Counted from the first letter of the stretch, positions 34,599-44,163 are shown. The stretch is 64,000 nt of DNA from Longimonas halophila (GCF_002554705.1 NZ_PDEP01000006.1:1-64000); one strand, 5' to 3'. The notes: generated by a model from the letters alone, not told the origin. Numbers and translations: made by a program.

Positions 34599-35363
34599 TC
34601 ACAGCCGCCCGACCCAGTCGCGCAGCCGCAGTTCCCACACCTTCCAGGCCGCCTCGCGCACGATGGCTTTGCTCATCTTGGACTGCCCTTCGCTGCGTTC
34701 GGTAAAGATGACGGGGACTTCCTGGATGCGAAATCCAGCGCGCCAGGTGCGAAAGTGCATCTCGACCTGAAACGCATACCCGTTCGAGCGCACGCGGTCG
34801 AGGTCGAGGTGAGTCGGCACGCGGCGATGAAAGCACTTGAATCCCGCTGTAACGTCTTTGATGGGCATGCGGGTGATGGCGCGTGTGTACATGCCTGCCC
34901 CATACGAGAGTACCAGGCGCGGCAGCGGCCAGTCGATGACGCGCACCCCGCCGATGTAGCGCGACCCGATGGCCAGGTCGGTTTTGTCGGCGGCCACCGG
35001 CTCAATGAGACGCGGCAGGTCGTCGGGATCGTGCGAAAGGTCGGCATCGATCTCACAGATGCACGTGTAGTCGCGCTCCAGTGCAAACCGGAAGCCGGCG
35101 CGGTAGGCCGAGCCGAGCCCCTGCTTGCCGGAGCGCTCCAGCAGAAAAATCCGGTTGGGATGCACGGTCTTCACCTTACGCACCAGGTCGGCGGTGCCGT
35201 CGGGCGAGCCGTCATCAATGACGAGCACATGCACTGCATCGGGCAGCTCCATGATGCGGGTGAGCAGCACTTCGATGGTGGCAGCTTCGTTGTACGTGGG
35301 AACGAGAACCAGCGTGGGGGGCACAGAACGCAAGTGGGTCAGGAAAGAGGGCAGGCGTAACAA
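34599..35363 (-). CDS. polyprenol monophosphomannose synthase-like GT2 glycosyltransferase
   Basis: This 254-residue GT2 enzyme resembles the soluble dolichol-phosphate mannosyltransferase DPM1: VPTYNEAATIEVLL at the N-terminus, VIDDGSPDGTADLV, GSAYRAGFRFAL, the metal-binding EIDADLSHDP (DxD-type) and GSRYIGG, RVxxxDWPLPR, DVTAGFKCF. It transfers a sugar from a nucleotide sugar to polyprenyl phosphate on the inner face of the membrane. It lacks membrane segments, as DPM1 does. Likely role: protein or envelope glycosylation. Confidence 0.9.
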   Translation of the reverse strand: MLRLPSFLTHLRSVPPTLVLVPTYNEAATIEVLLTRIMELPDAVHVLVIDDGSPDGTADLVRKVKTVHPNRIFLLERSGKQGLGSAYRAGFRFALERDYTCICEIDADLSHDPDDLPRLIEPVAADKTDLAIGSRYIGGVRVIDWPLPRLVLSYGAGMYTRAITRMPIKDVTAGFKCFHRRVPTHLDLDRVRSNGYAFQVEMHFRTWRAGFRIQEVPVIFTERSEGQSKMSKAIVREAAWKVWELRLRDWVGRL

Positions 35364-35657
35364 GCGGTCGGGGCGTGCACACGTACAGACACGTAACAGC
35401 AGCGGTTGAGCCCAAAACCTGCGCTAAAAAGCGAGGCATAAATCGAAACGTAGCTCCGGGTTGTACCCCGGATCGTGCGAGGCGGTCCGCCGTCATCGCA
35501 AAGGTTCTCCACAAAGAACGATAGGAAACCGTTCCGATTCCGTGTCACACCGAAACCGTACGCCACGGCCTCACTTAAAAGAGCTGGTATATCCGGGGAC
35601 CGCTTTCGGGTGGGCCGCCCCACGCTATCCATCATCCTGATACCCAACGATACGGTT

Positions 35658-36866
35658 ATGGCATCGAGCAACGAGGTAGTAGACGAAAGCAATGCGCAAG
35701 ACGCCACTGGCGATGCAGCTGCTGAGGACACAGCGTCCGACGCTGCGGCGTCGGGCAACGGCGTCGCCGACGACGCGCCCAAAGGGCCGTGGACCGAGCA
35801 GTCGATCGTCATTCCCAGCGATCCGATTACGGAGGAGTACACCTTCGACACGTATCCGGCCGATGCGTATACGCACGACGACGTAGACGCCGACGCGGAC
35901 GAGCTCGTCGAGATGTTTCGTAGCATGACGCTGCAGCGCCGCTTCGAGGAGCGCTGCCGTCAGCAGTATCAGAAGCAGAACATTTCGGGCTTTCTGCACC
36001 TGTACATTGGTCAGGAGGCCGTCTCGACCGGATCAGTCCACGGGATTCGGCTGGGCGAGGACTCCGTCATCACGGCATATCGCGACCACGGCCTGGGACT
36101 GGCCATGGGCATGCAGCCCGGACCGGCCATGGCGGAGCTCTTTGGCAAGGCCACGGGCTCATCGCGCGGAAAAGGCGGGTCGATGCACTTCTTTAGCGAG
36201 GAACAGCGTCTGTTTGGTGGACACGGTATTGTGGGCGCGCACGTGCCGGTGGGCGCGGGCATCGCCTTCGCGCACAAGTATCGCGGCGAAGACAACGTCT
36301 GTCTCTGCTTTCTGGGCGATGGCGCGGTAAACCAGGGCGCCTTTCACGAAGCGCTGAACCTGGCCTCGCTCTACGATCTGCCGCTGGTTACGATCATCGA
36401 GAACAACCAGTACGCCATGGGCACCGCGGTGGACCGCGCCTCCTCGCAGCCCGACCTCTTCAAGCAGGCCCTCTCGTACGACATGCCCGCCGCGCTCGTA
36501 AGCGGCATGGACGTGTTTAGCGTCAAGAAGGCGGTGCACGACCACGCTGAAATGGCGCGCAACGGCCAGCCGTCGCTGCTGGAGATCCGCACGTATCGCT
36601 ACCAGGGCCACTCCATTAGCGATCCCGCCGCGTATCGCAAAGAAGGCGAGCTCGACGACCGCAAGAGCGAAGACGCCATTGTGCGTCTGCAGCGCTATCT
36701 TGTGGCCAACGACATTGCCACCGAAGACGAGCTCGACGCGATTGACGACGAGCTGCAACAGGTCGTGCTCGACGCGATCGACTTTGCGGAAGAGAGCGAC
36801 TTCCCCGACGAGAGCGAGCTCTACGACAATGTGTACGCGCAGGACGACTACCGCTTCCTGAACTGA
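35658..36866 (+). CDS. pdhA: pyruvate dehydrogenase E1 component, alpha subunit
   Basis: From Met at 35658 the 402-residue protein opens with an acidic Ala/Asp/Glu-rich extension (residues 1-75) of the kind seen in halophiles. The E1-alpha core follows: GFLHLYIGQEAVSTG, AYRDHGLGLAMG, GRGKGG-type SSRGKGGSMHFF, the TPP motif GDGAVNQGAFHEALNLASLYDLPLVTIIENN and the phosphorylation-loop YRYQGHSISDPA. It decarboxylates pyruvate together with the beta subunit, whose gene starts 80 bp downstream. Branched-chain 2-oxoacid dehydrogenase is an alternative, but the sequence order fits PDH. Confidence 0.92.
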   Translation: MASSNEVVDESNAQDATGDAAAEDTASDAAASGNGVADDAPKGPWTEQSIVIPSDPITEEYTFDTYPADAYTHDDVDADADELVEMFRSMTLQRRFEERCRQQYQKQNISGFLHLYIGQEAVSTGSVHGIRLGEDSVITAYRDHGLGLAMGMQPGPAMAELFGKATGSSRGKGGSMHFFSEEQRLFGGHGIVGAHVPVGAGIAFAHKYRGEDNVCLCFLGDGAVNQGAFHEALNLASLYDLPLVTIIENNQYAMGTAVDRASSQPDLFKQALSYDMPAALVSGMDVFSVKKAVHDHAEMARNGQPSLLEIRTYRYQGHSISDPAAYRKEGELDDRKSEDAIVRLQRYLVANDIATEDELDAIDDELQQVVLDAIDFAEESDFPDESELYDNVYAQDDYRFLN

Positions 36867-36946
36867 CCTGCGCATTGGCACCCACGGGCGCGCCTGCCGC
36901 GCGCCTCCCCAACGATATTACGTACTGACTGACTGTTTCCTACCCG

Positions 36947-37933
36947 ATGGCTGAACTGCAATTACGTGAAGCAATTCGCGCGGCAATGTCCGAAGAAATG
37001 CGCCGCGACGACAAGGTGTTCTTGATGGGCGAAGAGGTGGCCGAATACAACGGCGCCTACAAGGTGAGCAAGGGCATGCTCGACGAGTTTGGCTCCGACC
37101 GCGTCATCGACACGCCGATTAGTGAGCTGGGCTTTGCCGGACTCGGCATCGGCGCGGCCATGAACGGCCTGCGCCCCATCATCGAGTTCATGACGTGGAA
37201 TTTCTCGTTTGTCGCGTTCGACCAGGTGGTCAACAACGCGGCGAACATTCGCTACATGTCGGGCGGGCAGTTTGGCACGCCCATTGTCTTCCGCGGCCCC
37301 AACGGTGCCGCCGGACAGCTCGCGGCCACGCACAGCAACTCGGTCGAGGCCATCTATGCCAACTTCCCAGGCCTCAAGGTCATATCCGTGTCGAACCCGG
37401 ACGATGCGAAGGGTCTGCTCAAAAGCGCGGTGCGCGACGACGACCCGGTGCTCTTCCTGGAAAGCGAACTCATGTACGGTCTGAAGGGCGAGGTTTCGGA
37501 CGAGGACGACTACACGCTGCCCATCGGCAAAGCGCGCGTTGCGCGTACCGGCGGCGACGTCACTATCGTGGCGCACAACAAGAGCTACCACCTCGCTATG
37601 AATGCCGCCGAGGAGCTGGCCAAGCAAGGCTACGAGGCCGAGGTTATCGACCCGCGCACCATTAAGCCGCTCGACATTGACACGATCGTGGAGTCGGTTG
37701 TAAAGACGAATCGCCTCGTCATTGTCGACGAGAGCAATCCCTTCACCAGCTTTGCGAGCGAGGTGTCGCAGCAGGTGCAGGAGCGCGCGTTTGACTACCT
37801 GGATGCGCCCGTAGCGCGCGTCAACGCCGCCGACACGCCCTCGCCCTATGCACCGAATCTGTACGAGGCGTACATGCCCAGCGTCGATGAAACCGTGACT
37901 GCCTGCCGCCAGGTGCTCTACGCTGACGCCTAA
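36947..37933 (+). CDS. pdhB: pyruvate dehydrogenase E1 component, beta subunit
   Basis: The 328-residue E1-beta shows LREAIRAAMSEEMRRDDKVFLMGEEVAEYNGAYKVSKGM-type N-terminal sequence, DTPISELGFAGLGIGAAMNGLRPIIEFM, the FRGPNGAAGQLAATHS segment and a C-terminal VRDPRTIKPLD-type motif (VIDPRTIKPLDIDTI). Family length is normal. It is the second of three PDH genes in order E1-alpha, E1-beta, E2. No E3 (lipoamide dehydrogenase) lies in the window. Confidence 0.94.
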   Translation: MAELQLREAIRAAMSEEMRRDDKVFLMGEEVAEYNGAYKVSKGMLDEFGSDRVIDTPISELGFAGLGIGAAMNGLRPIIEFMTWNFSFVAFDQVVNNAANIRYMSGGQFGTPIVFRGPNGAAGQLAATHSNSVEAIYANFPGLKVISVSNPDDAKGLLKSAVRDDDPVLFLESELMYGLKGEVSDEDDYTLPIGKARVARTGGDVTIVAHNKSYHLAMNAAEELAKQGYEAEVIDPRTIKPLDIDTIVESVVKTNRLVIVDESNPFTSFASEVSQQVQERAFDYLDAPVARVNAADTPSPYAPNLYEAYMPSVDETVTACRQVLYADA

Positions 37934-38016
37934 CCCCCTGTGGGCGGGCCCCGCAGCCTGCGCATCCCCCATTCCTGTTCTGCTGATACTCACCTGCTGC
38001 ACAAAACCAACTGTCT

Positions 38017-39402
38017 ATGGCTATCACAATTGAAATGCCCAAGCTCAGCGACACCATGGAGGAAGGGGTCCTTTCCGCCTGGCTGGTCGACGAAGGCGAC
38101 GCTGTTTCGGCGGGCGACATTCTCGCTCAGGTCGAAACCGACAAGGCCACCATGGATCTGGAAGCCTTCGACGACGGCATCCTCCTCAAAAAAATGATCG
38201 ATGAGGGCGATGCCGTACCCATCGGCGAAATGATTGCTGTACTGGGCGAAGAGGGCGAAGACATCTCTGATCTTGTTGGAGATACGGGCGGTTCCGACGA
38301 CGCCTCCGAGGCTGCCGCCAGCTCCGAGACCGAGGCGGCTTCGGCAGAAGCTGCGTCCTCGCAACCAGAACCTGCATCGCCAGAGACGGAGGCGCCCGCC
38401 AGCCCTGCCGGCGATGGCGAACTGGCCGAGCGCACCCCCGAACCCGTCCCGGCGCCCACCGATGCGAGCGGCGAGCGCGTGAAAGCCTCGCCCCTGGCAC
38501 GCCGTGTGGCGCAGGAGCACGGCCTGGATCTGGGGAGCGTAGCAGGCACCGGTCCGAACGGACGCGTTGTACGCAGCGATGTGGAGTCAGCCCTCGAACA
38601 GCGTGAGGCCACGCCCGACGCCGCGCCCGAAACAGCCCCCGCGCCCTCAGGCGACGGCGCCCCCACGCCACAGCCCGCGCCCACCGAATCCGTCAAAATC
38701 GACGTGGGCTACGACACCGAGACCATCTCGCAGATGCGGAAAGCGATCTCGCGGCGGCTGGCGCAGAGCAAGTTCACCGCGCCGCACTTCTACCTCACGA
38801 TCGACGTCGACATGGCCCGCGCGGCCAGCGTGCGCGCCGAGCTCAACGAACGCGCCGAGGCGCAAGACCGTGCGCGCATCTCGTACAACGACCTGATCAC
38901 GAAGGCCTGCGCGTTGGCGCTGCGTGAGCACGAATACGTAAATGGCTCCTACCACGCCGACGAAGGGGAAATCCGTCTCTACGACGACGTGCACGTAGGC
39001 GTTGCCGTCGCGATTGACGAGGGGCTGATTACGCCCGTCATCCGCAATGCCGACCAGAAGGGCCTCACGCAGATCGCAGCTGAGACGCGCGAGCTGGCCG
39101 GGAAAGCCCGCGACCGCGAGCTGCAGCCCGAAGAGTATGAAGGCGCCACCTTCACCACGAGCAACCTGGGCATGTTCGGCATCGAAGAGTTCACGGCGAT
39201 CCTGAATCCGCCGAACGCAGCCATCCTCGCGATTGGCGGCATTCGCGATGAGCCGGTCGTCGAAGACGGCGAGGTTGTGCCCGGCAAGCGCATGAAGGTA
39301 ACGCTCTCCTGCGATCACCGCGTGGTGGATGGCGCCGTAGGAGCGCAGTTCCTCGACACCGTACGCGGCTACCTCGAAGACCCCATGACGATGCTGCTGT
39401 AA
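38017..39402 (+). CDS. pdhC: dihydrolipoyl acetyltransferase, E2 of pyruvate dehydrogenase
   Basis: The 461-residue E2 has one lipoyl domain (residues 1-78, lipoylated Lys in [13 protein letters not shown]), then an Ala/Glu/Pro-rich swinging linker, a peripheral-subunit binding domain ([15 protein letters not shown]...[14 protein letters not shown], about 150-190), a second linker, and the catalytic domain ending with [16 protein letters not shown] that contains the HxxxD active site. Linkers are strongly acidic. It closes the pdh operon and is followed by a clear terminator. Single-lipoyl E2 is normal for Gram-positives and Bacteroidota. Confidence 0.95.
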   Translation: MAITIEMPKLSDTMEEGVLSAWLVDEGDAVSAGDILAQVETDKATMDLEAFDDGILLKKMIDEGDAVPIGEMIAVLGEEGEDISDLVGDTGGSDDASEAAASSETEAASAEAASSQPEPASPETEAPASPAGDGELAERTPEPVPAPTDASGERVKASPLARRVAQEHGLDLGSVAGTGPNGRVVRSDVESALEQREATPDAAPETAPAPSGDGAPTPQPAPTESVKIDVGYDTETISQMRKAISRRLAQSKFTAPHFYLTIDVDMARAASVRAELNERAEAQDRARISYNDLITKACALALREHEYVNGSYHADEGEIRLYDDVHVGVAVAIDEGLITPVIRNADQKGLTQIAAETRELAGKARDRELQPEEYEGATFTTSNLGMFGIEEFTAILNPPNAAILAIGGIRDEPVVEDGEVVPGKRMKVTLSCDHRVVDGAVGAQFLDTVRGYLEDPMTMLL

Positions 39403-39429
39403 CGCCACCTCTCATTCGAATCCATCCTG

Positions 39430-39470
39430 CGCCGCAGCGGAATCCTCCCGGATTCGGCTGCGGCGTTTTA
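39430..39470 (+). terminator. terminator of the pdh operon
   Basis: A 16-bp stem with one mismatch (cgccgcagcggaatcc, 39430-39445; ggattcggctgcggcg, 39450-39465), a four-base loop and a T-run (tttta) lies 28 bp after the E2 stop. Confidence 0.85.
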
Positions 39471-39512
39471 ATGCGCTTATCCTTGTAGGCCTGTCCTTAT
39501 TTCCCCAGTGCC

Positions 39513-40367
39513 ATGAATGCAGACAACCCACTCGTTGAAGTATTCGGATATGCGATCGACGATTTCTCAGAGGAAGCAGTGCAGCACCGTGAGGAGAAAC
39601 TCTGTCCATTCAACAACAAGTCCCAGTACTGCACAAAAGACAAGAAGAGCGACCCACTCGGGGCATGCAATGTCCATCAGCGCGGAAATGCTGTGATCAC
39701 CTGTCCGCAGCGGTTCACTGAAGACTGGACGATTGTTAGAGATAGTGCTGCATTCTTCTTCGAGAATGGCTCTACATACCACGTGCTTCGCGAATATCAA
39801 ATGCGCGATGCAGACAACGAGGTTGTTGGCAACATTGACTTTGTACTCGTGAAGGTAGAAGACGACAGCATCGTAGACTTTGGGACGATAGAAGTCCAGT
39901 CTGTTTACATCAGCGGCAACATGCGGCGTCCGTTTGAGCACTACATGGATGACCCTGAGCAAGCCAGCCGTGATTGGCGCTCGCGTGTGTCTGAACGTGG
40001 AGGCTACTATCCGACCCCAGACTGGCGTTCTTCGCACAAGCGACTCTTTCGTCAGATCAACTCAAAGGGTACGCTTCTCGCAGAGTTGGGGAAAAAACAG
40101 GCTGTTGTCATCCAACAACCGTTCTATGACTCCATGCCTGATCTCACGCGCGTTCCCATTGAAGACGCTAACATGGTGTGGCTTATCTACGACTTGGTTC
40201 GCGAGGATGAACGGCATCGGCTCACAAAAGTAGACACAATACATACTCGTGTAGAGCACACATTAACCGATCTGCAGTATTTTGAAACGCCGGAAGATGA
40301 TTCAGACATACGCGCGGCGCTTCAGCGAAAGTTAGCACGTGATGACAGTCCCATATTTACATTATAA
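39513..40367 (+). CDS. NotI-family restriction endonuclease
   Basis: The 284-residue protein has the four-cysteine iron site of the NotI family in the N-terminal part (Cys31 in LCPFNN, Cys40, Cys52 in LGACNV, Cys64 in ITCPQRF). The variant PD-(D/E)xK core follows in the form NIDFVLVKVEDD ... FGTIEVQSVYISG, where the second metal residue and Gln stand as E-x-Q. NotI is a homodimeric 8-bp cutter of GCGGCCGC. Here the partner methylase, 5 bp downstream, is an adenine methylase, so the target must contain adenine and cannot be the NotI site. The gene is AT-richer than its neighbours and probably acquired. Confidence 0.85.
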   Translation: MNADNPLVEVFGYAIDDFSEEAVQHREEKLCPFNNKSQYCTKDKKSDPLGACNVHQRGNAVITCPQRFTEDWTIVRDSAAFFFENGSTYHVLREYQMRDADNEVVGNIDFVLVKVEDDSIVDFGTIEVQSVYISGNMRRPFEHYMDDPEQASRDWRSRVSERGGYYPTPDWRSSHKRLFRQINSKGTLLAELGKKQAVVIQQPFYDSMPDLTRVPIEDANMVWLIYDLVREDERHRLTKVDTIHTRVEHTLTDLQYFETPEDDSDIRAALQRKLARDDSPIFTL

Positions 40368-40372
40368 GAGAT

Positions 40373-41254
40373 ATGCCCAAAACGCTTTTCGACGACGTAG
40401 AATATACGCTTCCCAATGTTGCGAAAGTACCACTGTACAGTCCATTTCGGTACCCAGGTGGAAAGTCGCGGTGGTACTTTTACATAAAGCAGTGGATACT
40501 ATCGACGCAGCCTTCGGTATTTGTCGAGCCGTTTGCAGGTGGAGCCCATGCAGGGCTTGCTGTTGCCATAGAGCCGTGGGCACACACAATAGTTGATGAG
40601 GTCATTCTTGTTGAAGTAGATGAGAATGTAAGCGCAGTTTGGAAAACAATCTTTAGCGATGAGGTTGACTGGCTGCTCGACCGTATTCAGTCATTCGAAA
40701 TGTCGCGCGCGGCAGCAGAAGGAGCCATCGAAGCCAAAGATCAATCGGTACGCGACCGGGCTTTTGCTATGATTGTGCACAATCGCGTAAGCCGGGGAGG
40801 AATTACAGCTCCCGGGGCTGGATGGGTCAAAAAGGGGGAGAACGGCAAAGGGCTTAGCTCGCGCTGGTATGCAAAAACGCTTGTCCAGCGGATTCAGAAG
40901 ATTGCTGACTTTCGTAGCCGCGTCACGTTCGTGGAAGGCGATGCATTCAACGTGTTTCCCGACCATGTCGGAGCGCAGGAGGCTCTCTTTATCGATCCGC
41001 CGTATCCCAAGGCAGGCGGGCGTTTATACGAGCATTCGGATGTGGATCACGACGAAATCTTCCGATACGCCGCTTCTGCTGAAGGAACGGTTCTCCTTAC
41101 ATACGACAATTCGGAGCATGTGCAGGCGCTTGTGAACGCGCATGGGTTTGACTCGGAGGAGCTTATCGTGTCCACAACGCATCACACGCGAAAAACGGAG
41201 CTGCTCATTGGCAAAGATCTGACCTGGTTGCGGAGCATGGATCCGTCTATGTAG
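40373..41254 (+). CDS. D12-class DNA adenine methyltransferase
   Basis: The 293-residue enzyme shows the D12/Dam-class motifs in alpha order: the AdoMet motif FRYPGGKSRW (about residues 24-33), FVEPFAGGAHAGLAV (motif I), and the catalytic motif IV DPPYPKAGGRLYEH at about residue 207, with a target-recognition region between. It methylates N6 of adenine. It begins five bases after the endonuclease stop, so the two are one transcript and form a type II restriction-modification unit. The order (endonuclease first) is less common. Confidence 0.9.
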   Translation: MPKTLFDDVEYTLPNVAKVPLYSPFRYPGGKSRWYFYIKQWILSTQPSVFVEPFAGGAHAGLAVAIEPWAHTIVDEVILVEVDENVSAVWKTIFSDEVDWLLDRIQSFEMSRAAAEGAIEAKDQSVRDRAFAMIVHNRVSRGGITAPGAGWVKKGENGKGLSSRWYAKTLVQRIQKIADFRSRVTFVEGDAFNVFPDHVGAQEALFIDPPYPKAGGRLYEHSDVDHDEIFRYAASAEGTVLLTYDNSEHVQALVNAHGFDSEELIVSTTHHTRKTELLIGKDLTWLRSMDPSM

Positions 41255-41412
41255 AACGCCCATCTTGTTGGAAGCACACTGCCTCTGCATTGTGCAGGAT
41301 GCGAAAGCGGCGTTTTGCGTTGGACAATGCATGGCAAAAAAAGCCTGTAACATTGGTTGGGGAATGGTCGTCCTGAGAGACGACAACGAAGCTGGCTTTA
41401 ACCCTCTATTCC

Positions 41413-42264
41413 ATGAACCATTCCCCTGCATCCACTATGACTATGCTATCTCGAACGCTGGCTCGCCTGCCGCAGGTACGGATTTCCTTGACCGGCCCTG
41501 CCCTGCTGATGCTCACAATGGTCTGGATCAGTACGGTTGGATGCGCAGGTGCGCAGTCGGATGACGATACGTCGCCGTTGGAGACCCGGAATGACCCCAT
41601 CGCGGTTGAAGCGGGTACGACCACCTCTGATGATGTCGAGAGCCGCAACGGAGCCATTACAATTGGCGAGAGTGCACAGGTAGGCAACATTGTGAATCGC
41701 AACGGCGCTATTGTGCTGCAGCAAGGCGCGCAGGCTGCGTCCATCGAAACGCGGAACGGGGCGCTGGTACTTCGTGGAGCAAACACCACGGGGGGCATTG
41801 AATCGCGCAACGGACGCGTCACCATTGGCGCAGAAAGCACCATTGGCGGGGCGGTGGAGACGCGCAATGGAAATGTGACGATTGAACGGGAGTCAACGGT
41901 GGACGGCGATGTTGAGACGCGCAACGGATCCATCGAGACCGCAGAGGGTGTGCGCATTCAGGGCGAAGTGGAAACCCGGAATGGCACCATCACCCTTTCA
42001 GGCACCCAGGTCGACCAGCTGGTTGATGCCCGAAACGGAGACATCCGACTGCGTGCGGGAACGGTCATCCGCGGCGATGTGCGGCTGCTGATGCACGAGG
42101 ACTGGGACGGCTCTCAGCCGCCGGTGCTCAGCATCGATGGCGACAGCCGCGTAGAAGGGCGTCTGATTGTGGATGAGCGCGCTCGGGTAGAGATTGCTTC
42201 TGGGGCTGACGTGCCAGACGTAGAGCGCTTTGCCTCGCGCGAGGCGTGGGAGCGTCAGCAGTAG
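41413..42264 (+). CDS. RNG-repeat lipoprotein
   Basis: The 283-residue protein has a lipoprotein signal ending Ser-Thr-Val-Gly-Cys-Ala and then nine repeats of about 17-22 residues centred on E-(T/S)-R-N-G, each followed by an I/V-x-I/L strand (VESRNGAITI, IVNRNGAIVL, IETRNGALVL, IESRNGRVTI, VETRNGNVTI, VETRNGSIET, VETRNGTITL, VDARNGDIRL). This regular short-strand pattern suggests a right-handed beta-helix, as in bactofilin or DUF4097-type sequences. A C-terminal segment VRLLMHEDWDGSQPPVLSIDGDSRVEGRLIV continues the pattern. Function is unknown; a surface or envelope role is likely. Confidence 0.75.
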   Translation: MNHSPASTMTMLSRTLARLPQVRISLTGPALLMLTMVWISTVGCAGAQSDDDTSPLETRNDPIAVEAGTTTSDDVESRNGAITIGESAQVGNIVNRNGAIVLQQGAQAASIETRNGALVLRGANTTGGIESRNGRVTIGAESTIGGAVETRNGNVTIERESTVDGDVETRNGSIETAEGVRIQGEVETRNGTITLSGTQVDQLVDARNGDIRLRAGTVIRGDVRLLMHEDWDGSQPPVLSIDGDSRVEGRLIVDERARVEIASGADVPDVERFASREAWERQQ

Positions 42265-42288
42265 AGATCGGCCGGTAGGCTTCGCTTA

Positions 42289-42798
42289 TTACGGGTCGTG
42301 CGGTAGCTCAGGGTCGGCGGCGGCCAGGGCGCGCTCGGTGTACGTGTAGAGCGCGTCGAGCTGGTCGCGGCTGAGCCACTGGCCCATCAGCGCCAGGGCG
42401 TACGTGGCCAGTGCCAGCCCGCCCCCCGCAGGAATCGACCACAGCCAGGGTGCGTCCATCCCCAGGCTCCACTGCGTGCCACCCACCACGCCGCCCAGAA
42501 ACGCCGCAAAGGCTGCCATCGCATACATGGCCATGAACATCGTCCACACTGACGGGCGCGGCCCGTACACGCCGCGCAGGCGCGTGCCCCCATTCTTGGG
42601 CTGGAGGTCGAGGCTGAGTTGTGGCGACCAAAACCAGGCTTCGTCCTTCGGCACGTTGATGATGACGTGCTTATCGTAGAACGCGCCCCGGTAGCCGTCG
42701 TCCGACTGCTCAACGTGGGTTTGTAGGGCCTCAACAGCCGCATTGGGCGAGCACGACAGGTGCCGCTCAAACGCAGGCCGCATGCGAAGACTGATCAT
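42289..42798 (-). CDS. hypothetical membrane protein
   Basis: From Met at 42798 (Met-Ile-Ser-Leu-Arg-Met) this 169-residue protein has a polar N-terminal 90 residues with FYDKHVIINVPKDEAWFWSPQLSLDL, then two membrane helices (about residues 92-115 and 122-145). The longer open frame on the same strand runs into GDPD in another frame and is excluded. No family is recognised. It is 25 bp downstream of the GDPD gene in the same direction. Confidence 0.6.
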   Translation of the reverse strand: MISLRMRPAFERHLSCSPNAAVEALQTHVEQSDDGYRGAFYDKHVIINVPKDEAWFWSPQLSLDLQPKNGGTRLRGVYGPRPSVWTMFMAMYAMAAFAAFLGGVVGGTQWSLGMDAPWLWSIPAGGGLALATYALALMGQWLSRDQLDALYTYTERALAAADPELPHDP

Positions 42799-42823
42799 GG
42801 CACAGCGGGAATGAGGAAACGAG

Positions 42824-43633
42824 CTACGAGCGGGCGCACCCGGCCTGGGCAGCGGCACCGCGCGCACGGCGTGGATAGTCGGTGATGAGTGCATCCACAC
42901 CGCAGGCCAGGAGCGTGGCCATCTCGGCACGGTCGTTGACCGTCCACACCTGCACCGGCATCTGGCACGCATGGGCCGCCTCCACAAAACGGCGCTGCAC
43001 CACCTGAATCGGGCCGTACCAGTGCGGCACCTGAAAAGCAGTTCCAGGCGGATCGTACCGGGTGTGCCTCCCCAGCAGGTGACGCGCATAGAACGAAGCC
43101 GTCTCGGTCATCGCCATGTTCGTAGGGATACGCGGACGCAGCGCCCGAAAGCGGTGCAAGATGCTGGCACTGAAGCTGGCTACTACAATCTGGTCGGTAC
43201 GCTCGGTGTCAGCGATGAGGTGGCTCATCGCATTGGCGATACGCGGCCCGGCTCCGCCCTTGAGCTCCACAATAAGCGGCGTATCCGGGTAGCGCTGCAG
43301 CATCTCTCGAAGTGTGGGCAACCGAATCCCCCCGCCCCGATACGGATACGCGCCGTCTTCGCTCTGCCAGTGGTAGCCCGCATCAAGTGATTGGAGCGTG
43401 TGCACAGAAAGGTCGCGCACGCGTCCGGTGCCGTTGGTGGTGCGGTCAACCGTTGGGTCGTGGATCGCGATCAGTTCGCCATCGGCTGAGAGCTGCACGT
43501 CAACCTCCAGCGCCTCGGCGCCCTGGTCGAGGGCCCAGTCGCATCCGGCAATCGTGTTTTCGGGCGCCCCACCGCGTCCGCCGCGGTGAGCGACGATAGT
43601 GCAGGCACCAGTGCCAAACGAGAGCAGCGACAT
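42824..43633 (-). CDS. glycerophosphodiester phosphodiesterase
   Basis: The 269-residue GDPD-family enzyme has VAHRGGRGGAPENTIAG (catalytic His and Glu), ALEVDVQLSADGELIAIHDPTVDRTTNGTG (metal-binding Asp and catalytic His) and VQVWTVNDRAEMATLLACGVDALITDYP near the C-terminus. It hydrolyses glycerophosphodiesters to glycerol-3-phosphate. There is no signal peptide, so it is probably cytosolic. It is followed closely by the small membrane protein gene. Confidence 0.93.
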   Translation of the reverse strand: MSLLSFGTGACTIVAHRGGRGGAPENTIAGCDWALDQGAEALEVDVQLSADGELIAIHDPTVDRTTNGTGRVRDLSVHTLQSLDAGYHWQSEDGAYPYRGGGIRLPTLREMLQRYPDTPLIVELKGGAGPRIANAMSHLIADTERTDQIVVASFSASILHRFRALRPRIPTNMAMTETASFYARHLLGRHTRYDPPGTAFQVPHWYGPIQVVQRRFVEAAHACQMPVQVWTVNDRAEMATLLACGVDALITDYPRRARGAAAQAGCARS

Positions 43634-43654
43634 AAGCAGTACGACACCAAGTGG

Positions 43655-43921
43655 TTACGCAGAAAGGACACCAAGCAGAACAAGCAGCAGCGCAATAGGC
43701 AGTCCAATCAGGATGCTGATGATGAGATTGGCCACGAAATGATGCCCAAACACCGCAAAGGAGCGCTTCAGGAAGCTGGTGTCAAAGAGCATGGAGTCGG
43801 GTACGGAGGCCCCGCCAGATTCAAGCTCTTGAATCCGGCTCCGCAGCGATCGCACTTCGGAGCGTAGGGCATTGAGTTCATCATCGCGGGACGGACCGCT
43901 GGAAAAGACGTCGTCGGACAT
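43655..43921 (-). CDS. small coiled-coil membrane protein
   Basis: The 88-residue protein has an N-terminal coiled coil (DELNALRSEVRSLRSRIQEL, about residues 13-33) and two C-terminal hydrophobic segments ending in IGLPIALLLVLLGVLS. No named family. It lies 21 bp upstream of the GDPD gene in the same direction. Confidence 0.65.
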   Translation of the reverse strand: MSDDVFSSGPSRDDELNALRSEVRSLRSRIQELESGGASVPDSMLFDTSFLKRSFAVFGHHFVANLIISILIGLPIALLLVLLGVLSA

Positions 43922-44163
43922 AAATACGAGTCATATGAAGATTCGGATGGGCGTGTACAGCGCAACATACAACGCATCTCAGAAAAAGTCGAGCGTGCTG
44001 CGTGATAGACGACAGTCTTCGACAGGATACTTCTGGTGAGATGTCTCCCAATCGCAGGTCATCTTGACCGCCTCCAGTCGGGAAGGATGGTAACGATCCT
44101 ATGCATCAACTGGAGCACAATGCGCGGTGCAAGGCTCCCTCCAGGCCTTTCTCTCCAACGGGT
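43922..44163. other. intergenic stretch before the MITE-like element
   Basis: It forms one gene-free stretch of 484 bp (43922-44405) with the MITE-like element at 44164-44355. Nothing recognisable is seen in this part beyond a likely promoter for the coiled-coil gene. Confidence 0.4.

Noticed and set aside
41413-42264. Possible CRISPR-like regularity in the RNG-repeat gene
   Set aside because: The repeats are protein-level and vary at the DNA level, within an open frame with a lipoprotein signal; there are no unique spacers and no cas genes.
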